In this document: positions 5,839 to 8,599 of the stretch, piece by piece
Numbering within the stretch: the stretch's first letter is position 1
Layout of the letters: each line of letters opens with the position of its first letter
Source: Bryobacterales bacterium
GTDB taxonomy: Bacteria > Acidobacteriota > Terriglobia > Bryobacterales > Bryobacteraceae
Assembly (NCBI GenBank): GCA_009697495.1
Contig: SHUN01000097.1
Span: 1 to 8,599, forward strand
Length of the DNA: 8,599 bases
Direction: 5' to 3'
Made by a program: the position numbers and the translations under genes
Notes under the pieces: generated by a model
What the model saw: the letters and a program-made list of their open reading frames with translations, nothing else
Told to the model about the DNA's origin: nothing
Database searches by the model: none

Positions 5839-6417
5839 TTAATTCACGCGACCGGCGAACTCCCGCGTTTCTGTTGAGACTTTCACTTTTTCGCCTTCTT
5901 TGATGAAGAGCGGGACGCGGATTTCGAGGCCGGTTTCGAGCTTGGCTGGCTTGGTGACGCTGCCGCTGGAGGTGTCGCCGCGGACGCCGTGTTCAGTGTA
6001 GGCGACAACGAGTTCGACAAACTGCGGCAGTTCCAAGCCGATGGGGTTGCCGTTGTACTTGTTCATGTCGATGACGGCGCCTTCGATGAGGAAGTCGAGG
6101 GCGTTGCCAATGACTTCTTCGGGGAGGGTGAGTGTTTCGAAGCTCTCCTGGTCCATGAAGTGAGAGCCCTCGCCGTCGCTATAAAGGTAAGAGGCGGAGA
6201 CGACCTGGAGGTCGGGTTCCTTGAACTTGTCACCGGCTTTGAAGGTTTTGTCGAAGACAGCGCTGGTGAGGAGGTTGCGGACTTTCACGCGGACGAGGGT
6301 CTGGCCGCCGCGGGCGGTGGGAGTGCTGACGTCGGCTTCGAGGCAGACGAAGGGGATGTTTTCGAACTCGAAGTAAGTTCTGCGTTTGATGCTGATTGCA
6401 TCGATTAATACGGCCAT
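5839..6417 (-). CDS. efp: Elongation factor P, with an EfpL-like Arg loop
   Basis: The 192-residue protein is a full-length three-domain EF-P: an N-terminal KOW-like barrel, a central OB domain with YLYSDGEGSHFMD (about 77-89), and a C-terminal OB domain with GDTSSGSVTKPAKLETGLEI and VPLFIKEGEKVKV. EF-P enters the ribosomal E site and relieves stalling at consecutive prolines. The loop that carries the modified Lys34 in E. coli EF-P (KPGKGQ) here reads STPTARGGQ with Arg36 at the tip and a slightly longer loop, closely matching the E. coli EfpL (YeiP) loop SPTARGAAT with Arg33. So it may need no Lys modification. Start ATG 6417 has AAGGA at 6426-6422. It lies 33 bp upstream of the cytochrome gene on the same strand and may be co-transcribed with it. 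Confidence 0.95.
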   Translation of the reverse strand: MAVLIDAISIKRRTYFEFENIPFVCLEADVSTPTARGGQTLVRVKVRNLLTSAVFDKTFKAGDKFKEPDLQVVSASYLYSDGEGSHFMDQESFETLTLPEEVIGNALDFLIEGAVIDMNKYNGNPIGLELPQFVELVVAYTEHGVRGDTSSGSVTKPAKLETGLEIRVPLFIKEGEKVKVSTETREFAGRVN

Positions 6418-6452
6418 GAAGTCCTTAGGGAACGGGTTTCCATTCTCTTTTG

Positions 6453-6458
6453 ATTATA
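6453..6458 (-). promoter_or_regulatory. Likely -10 element of the efp promoter
   Basis: A perfect TATAAT reads on the minus strand in the 60-bp gap between the GH5 gene and efp, giving an expected leader of about 30 nt with AAGGA before the ATG. No convincing -35 hexamer is visible 16-18 nt upstream, which would fall at the 3' end of the GH5 gene. The element would also drive the cytochrome and dehydrogenase if they are co-transcribed. Confidence 0.4.
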
Positions 6459-6477
6459 GGCCGAGACGGGAGGACGG

Positions 6478-8238
6478 CTATCGGATGGGAAGGATATTTC
6501 CGGTATCGGATTTCTCCAGTAACACGGCACCGTTGATGCCGTTGACGGTGAGCTGGATTTCGATGGGGCCGGTCAGGGTGGCTGGGAGCTTCAGGTTGAC
6601 TTGGTCGAGGCCTGGGAATTCGTTTTGGGGCCCGGCGTATAGAATTTCTACGGGCTGGCCGTTAGCAGTTGCTTGCGCGGTCTCGCGGCCGCGGATGCCG
6701 GTGCCGTAGAGGATGACGATGCGGCCGGATTCTGTGGGGACGATTTGGAAGCCTTCGAAGAAGCCGGGGGCGACTTGCTCGATCATGAGCGGGGCGCTGG
6801 AATGGATTTGGTTGTTTTTGGCGATTTGGACAAGGGCGGCGCCGAGTTTTGTTTGTTCGGGGATCAGGAAGTTGATTTGGTTTCCGTTGTTGAAGTTGAT
6901 TGGGGCGGGGATGCCGTTTACGGTTAGTTGGGATCCTTCGAGGTTACTTCCGAAGAGGGTGGCGAGGGACGCGGGGGCTACAGTGATGGGCTGGAATGTC
7001 GCGGATGAGGTGACAACGGGGGCGTTGGTGATTTGGTCTGAAGACTGACGGAGGGTGTCGCACGTCACGGTGTCCTTGGGGCAGTAGACCTGAAAGCCTT
7101 CGGAGTCCGTTTTCGCGTCGTTGATAAGTTGCCAGAGCATGACGCCGGCGCTGGCCTGTTCGGTGGCGGCGGCACGGATCCAGGCGTCGAAGATTGTGGC
7201 GCGTTGGGGGTCTGGCGCTTGCTTGCCGAACTCTCCCATGTAGGCGACCTTGCCGGCTTCGCGGGCGATTTCTTCGTGGCGGCGAATGTAGAGGGCGGCG
7301 TCGGCGGCGTCATTCATTTGCCAGTTGGAGGGATAGAGGTGATAGCTGAGCATGTCGAGTTCAGGGATCAGGGCGATCCGATGGTAGCTGCAGCCGTCTG
7401 AGCCGCTGACGGCATAGGGATTGGTGAGGCCTTGATAGAGCGCAGGGGCGTCGTCGAAGCCTTCGCCGCCGTCGGCGATTAGGTGGTTACTGTCTTCCTT
7501 CCGAATGAACGCGGCCATTTCGGCGGTCCAGGCGACGAGGGTGTTGGCGCCGCCGGGGTTGCGGAGTTCATTGCCGAGTTCCCAGGCGAGGATGGCGGGT
7601 TCGTCACGGTAAGCGATGCCGGTAATGGTGTTCTTTCGATTGATGATGGTTCGGACGTAATCCTGATACCAGCCCTTGATTTTGGGTTCGGTGTAGAAGA
7701 GGCCGGATTCGGATTGGGTGGGAGTTCTGTTTAGATGCCAGGCGACGTAGCGGCGGATGCCGCCGTAGGCTTCCCAGTTGTTCGTGAATTTGAGGATTAA
7801 GCGGATACTGCGGGATTTGGCGAGGGCGATGGAGCGGTCGAGGGCAATTAAGTTAGGTTCGCTGTAGACGCCGGGCTGGCTTTGGATAGCGGCGGGATCG
7901 CGGGCGGGGTCGTGGGCGTTGTGGGCGTTGGAGCGGACGACGGTCATGCCGAGGGCGGCCATTTTGTCGAGGGATTCTTCGACGGCGGCGATGCGGCCGT
8001 AGACGATGTCGGCCTGGTTGAAATAGACGTTGTTGCCGAGGAAGCGGAAGGGTTTGCCGTTCAGGGTGAGCACGGAGCCCTGGCGGCGGACGAATTCGCG
8101 GTCGTTGATTGGGGGAGCGATTTCATGGGCGGAACGGGTCATTTTGGTGGCAGGGGCTTCGGGGAGGTTGGGAGCGTTGATGATGCGTTGGGCCGATAGC
8201 AGGCCGGGGACCAAGAGTATGCCGGCGAGGACGCGCAT
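6478..8238 (-). CDS. Secreted GH5-type (mannanase-like) hydrolase with C-terminal TIGR03437-like domain
   Basis: The 586-residue protein begins with a signal peptide (1 to about 16, LLSA before QRI). Residues about 55-375 form a GH5-like barrel: FRFLGNNVYF at the first strand, then MTVVRSNAH, LAWELGNELRN with the acid/base Glu E224, MLSYHLYPS, and AYMGEFG with the nucleophile Glu E336, closing with GVMLWQLIND. The pattern is closest to subfamily GH5_7 endo-beta-1,4-mannanases, which hydrolyse mannan or glucomannan; exact substrate is inferred. Residues about 412-585 (SLATLFGSNLEG, LTVNGIPAPINF, NQINFLIP, GRIVILYGTGI, FPGLDQVNLKLPA) match the TIGR03437 domain frequent in Solibacter secreted proteins, of unknown function and possibly an anchor or binding module. 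The ATG at 8238 is the first start after an in-frame stop, yet no Shine-Dalgarno precedes it. Confidence 0.88.
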   Translation of the reverse strand: MRVLAGILLVPGLLSAQRIINAPNLPEAPATKMTRSAHEIAPPINDREFVRRQGSVLTLNGKPFRFLGNNVYFNQADIVYGRIAAVEESLDKMAALGMTVVRSNAHNAHDPARDPAAIQSQPGVYSEPNLIALDRSIALAKSRSIRLILKFTNNWEAYGGIRRYVAWHLNRTPTQSESGLFYTEPKIKGWYQDYVRTIINRKNTITGIAYRDEPAILAWELGNELRNPGGANTLVAWTAEMAAFIRKEDSNHLIADGGEGFDDAPALYQGLTNPYAVSGSDGCSYHRIALIPELDMLSYHLYPSNWQMNDAADAALYIRRHEEIAREAGKVAYMGEFGKQAPDPQRATIFDAWIRAAATEQASAGVMLWQLINDAKTDSEGFQVYCPKDTVTCDTLRQSSDQITNAPVVTSSATFQPITVAPASLATLFGSNLEGSQLTVNGIPAPINFNNGNQINFLIPEQTKLGAALVQIAKNNQIHSSAPLMIEQVAPGFFEGFQIVPTESGRIVILYGTGIRGRETAQATANGQPVEILYAGPQNEFPGLDQVNLKLPATLTGPIEIQLTVNGINGAVLLEKSDTGNILPIR

Positions 8239-8264
8239 GGGGAGATGGTAGCAGGGTACATTGA

Positions 8265-8294
8265 GTTATATGCGACTCGTATTATTTGCGGCAA
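8265..8294 (-). promoter_or_regulatory. Candidate sigma-70-type promoter of the GH5 gene, inside the divergent gene
   Basis: On the minus strand TTGCCG (8294-8289) and TATAAC (8270-8265) are separated by 18 nt, giving a start point near 8258 and a leader of about 20 nt before the ATG at 8238. The -10 lies directly over the start codon of the divergent BamB-like gene and the -35 inside its coding sequence. Matches to the consensus are 4/6 and 5/6, so this is a plausible rather than firm call. Confidence 0.38.
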
Positions 8295-8599
8295 TGGCGT
8301 TGGGAGCGGCGGAGCACTGGCCGCAGTTTCGGGGGCCGGGGGCGATGGGGGTGGCGGATGATTCGCGGTTCCCGGATAAGTGGAGCGAGACGGAGAATGT
8401 GGCTTGGAAGACCACTGTTCCGGGGGTGGGTTGGTCGTCTCCGGTAGTGTGGGGGACGCGGCTTTATTTGACTACGGTGGTTTCAAGCGGGCCGTTGGAG
8501 GAGCCGAAGAAGGGCCTTTATTTTGGCGGGAACCGGGGGAAGGCGGCTGATGAGCATCGCTATTTGGCGATGGCCTTGGATACGGTTACGGGACGAGTT
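8270..8599 (+). CDS. BamB-like PQQ-repeat beta-propeller protein, N-terminal part
   Basis: An ATG at 8270 opens 110 codons that run off the right end. The product starts with a short signal-like segment (MRLVLFAAMALGAA) followed by EHWPQFRGPGAMGV, the opening W-P-x-F-R-G-P block of secreted PQQ-like propeller proteins in Acidobacteriota and Planctomycetota. Then come VAWKTTVPGVGWSSPVVWGTRLYLTT and a later ALDTVTGRV, the start of the next propeller blade. These proteins resemble BamB but usually do not bind PQQ as an enzyme; their role is poorly known. An in-frame TTG at 8261, with AGGG 4 nt before it, is an alternative start. The gene is divergent from GH5, with 31 bp between start codons. 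Confidence 0.82.
   Translation, partial: MRLVLFAAMALGAAEHWPQFRGPGAMGVADDSRFPDKWSETENVAWKTTVPGVGWSSPVVWGTRLYLTTVVSSGPLEEPKKGLYFGGNRGKAADEHRYLAMALDTVTGRV

Noticed and set aside
1..8599. CRISPR array, rRNA or complete tRNA genes.
   Set aside because: No regularly spaced direct repeats and no conserved RNA gene cores were seen by eye on either strand.

Overview
The window most likely comes from the chromosome of a soil Acidobacteriota bacterium of the Solibacter/Bryobacter type. The strongest clue is the C-terminal domain of the gene at 6478-8238, which resembles the TIGR03437 domain known mainly from Solibacter-like genomes. The GC-rich coding style with many G-ending codons, a bacterial CE15 esterase, a secreted PQQ dehydrogenase and a BamB-like beta-propeller gene fit the same group. 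This placement is inference; no 16S or ribosomal marker is present.

Layout. Positions 1-1300 look like accessory DNA: the start of a gene leaving on the left (1-70, minus), about 730 bp with no convincing gene but with a perfect 44-bp palindrome (527-570), and a HicB-HicA toxin-antitoxin pair (797-1248, minus). A secreted CE15 glucuronoyl esterase (1413-2765, plus) follows, then an MntA-HepT module (2812-3478, plus) whose HepT toxin carries an in-frame amber stop ahead of its catalytic motif. So CE15 is bracketed by two toxin-antitoxin modules, one apparently broken.

Positions 3479-6417 (minus) hold a probable transcription unit, read right to left: an elongation factor P gene with an EfpL-like Arg loop, a secreted diheme cytochrome c, and a secreted PQQ alcohol dehydrogenase that overlaps the cytochrome gene by 4 nt. 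The dehydrogenase has the extra Asp two residues after the catalytic Asp that marks lanthanide-dependent members of the family. Upstream, on the same strand, is a secreted GH5-type mannanase-like hydrolase fused to the TIGR03437-like domain (6478-8238). A BamB-like PQQ-repeat protein (8270-8599, plus) starts 31 bp away in the opposite direction and runs off the right end.

How the genes may work together. The exported proteins fit growth on plant cell-wall material: CE15 cuts lignin-glucuronoxylan esters, the GH5 enzyme cuts mannan-type glycans, and the dehydrogenase passes electrons from released alcohols to the diheme cytochrome. The dehydrogenase-cytochrome pairing is well supported by the gene overlap. 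The link from CE15 to the dehydrogenase is a hypothesis, because the two are convergent and separated by the MntA-HepT module.
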